A stretch of DNA of 64,000 bases from an uncultured Acidobacteriota bacterium (GTDB lineage: Bacteria > Acidobacteriota > Terriglobia > Bryobacterales > Bryobacteraceae), in contig CADEFM010000008.1 in NCBI GenBank assembly GCA_902826605.1, positions 62,001 through 126,000 on the forward strand, written 5' to 3'. Positions 63,364 to 64,000 of the stretch are shown here, in pieces. The position numbers and the translations under genes are program-made. Position 1 is the stretch's first letter. The number at the start of each line of letters is the position of its first letter. Below the pieces are notes generated by a model. That model had not been told where the DNA came from and did not search any database. It was given only the letters and a program-made list of their open reading frames with translations.

Positions 63364-64000
63364 ATGGATTTCGTCGAGCAAGTTAAATCCGCGATCGATA
63401 TCGTGAAAGTCGCCGGGGACTACGTACGCCTGCGGCGTATGGGCTCCACCGGCCGCTATATAGGGTTGTGCCCGTTCCATCAAGAAAAAACGCCTTCCTT
63501 CAACGTCCATCAGAATCGCCAGTTCTACAAATGTTTCGGCTGCAACGCGGGCGGCGATGCACTGAAATTCGTCATGGAAATCGAGGGGCTGACTTTTCCC
63601 GAGGCGCTGAAGATGCTGGCCGAGCGCCACGGAATTCCCATTCCCAAGCGCAACGATTTTTCCGACGCCGATTCCCGTCTGCGCGGCGCACTGATGGAAA
63701 TGCACACCATCGCGGCGGAGATGTACCAATCCGCGTTGCATGGTGCGGAAGGCGCGGATGCGAGAGCTTATTTAGCTCGACGCGGCGTGAATCAGGATTT
63801 GATCGAAATCTTTGCGTTAGGCGTCTCTGATTCAAGTGGCCAAGCGCTCACACGCAAACTGACCGCGCAGGGATTTTCCCCAGAACAGATGGAAGCCTCC
63901 GGTTTAGTTCGACGCCGCAATGAGGGGTCGGGATACTACGACGCTTTCCGCGGACGCCTGATGTTTCCCATTCACAATGAATCGGGCAAGGTGATCGCGT
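63364..64000 (+). CDS. dnaG: DNA primase, N-terminal part (3' end outside window)
   Basis: 212 residues are visible and the frame is open to the window edge. The CHC2-type zinc domain reads GLCPFHQEKTPSFNVHQNRQ, FYKCFGCNAGGDALKFVMEI. The start of the primase core follows (EALKMLAERHGIPIP, FRGRLMFPIHNESGKVIA, where the last part is the RFRGRIMFPI-type motif). It makes RNA primers for replication. In many bacteria rpoD follows, but this lies outside the window. Confidence 0.96.
   Translation, partial: MDFVEQVKSAIDIVKVAGDYVRLRRMGSTGRYIGLCPFHQEKTPSFNVHQNRQFYKCFGCNAGGDALKFVMEIEGLTFPEALKMLAERHGIPIPKRNDFSDADSRLRGALMEMHTIAAEMYQSALHGAEGADARAYLARRGVNQDLIEIFALGVSDSSGQALTRKLTAQGFSPEQMEASGLVRRRNEGSGYYDAFRGRLMFPIHNESGKVIA

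Overview
The window looks like a chromosomal segment of an Acidobacteriota member, most likely close to the Solibacter/Bryobacter group. This is a judgement from recognised protein families, not a search. Supporting signs are a decayed copy of a secreted protein family common in acidobacteria (near 1.7 kb), a stand-alone nuoI, a cdaA-ybbR-glmM operon, a yceD-rpmF-plsX operon, outer-membrane barrel proteins and many secreted proteins of unknown function. Genes are dense and GC-rich. I see no rRNA, tRNA, CRISPR array or prophage.

Layout. 0-7.5 kb: the end of a radical SAM gene, a pseudo-hydrolase, a gene remnant, an outer-membrane barrel, serine-glyoxylate aminotransferase, YceI, a secreted HpcH/HpaI aldolase and a PP2C phosphatase. 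7.6-19.3 kb: DsbD, plsX-rpmF-yceD, an ECF sigma factor with a likely membrane regulator and secreted protein, a POTRA-only protein, a methyltransferase, scpA-scpB-rluB and a monoheme protein. 19.6-35.2 kb: signalling and cation transport, with a hybrid histidine kinase, a Ca2+ P-type ATPase plus Ca2+ exchanger, and a complete Kdp potassium system. Its KdpD sensor is split: the kinase half lies upstream with kdpE, and two tandem copies of the N-terminal sensory half lie after kdpFABC. A direct-repeat site resembling a KdpE operator lies before the structural genes.

35.2-38.9 kb is the accessory patch. It holds a decayed CorC/HlyC fragment, an IS1-like transposase followed by a small membrane protein, PPi-type phosphofructokinase, and a compact transposon derivative. 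That element has 18-bp inverted repeats, flanking 16-bp direct repeats, a 5'-truncated transposase, a terminator and a membrane-protein passenger. 38.9-50 kb: a histidine kinase, a membrane glycosyltransferase-like protein, nuoI, a pseudokinase-TonB fusion, a secreted peroxiredoxin, def with an FAD oxidoreductase, glmM-cdaR-cdaA (c-di-AMP synthesis) and a second outer-membrane barrel. 50-64 kb: rnhA, a TPR protein, dusB-fabD, an ornithine cyclodeaminase-like gene, aceE, a surface-glycan-like cluster, a RodZ-like protein, a small cytochrome-like protein and the start of dnaG.

The strongest physiological theme is potassium and c-di-AMP. The window carries both the membrane diadenylate cyclase and a rewired KdpD/KdpE/KdpFABC system whose sensory modules include USP-type domains, the domain that binds c-di-AMP in some KdpD proteins. 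The least expected items are the split and duplicated KdpD sensor, the transposon with its membrane passenger, the pseudokinase-TonB fusion, the exported aldolase and the POTRA protein without a barrel.
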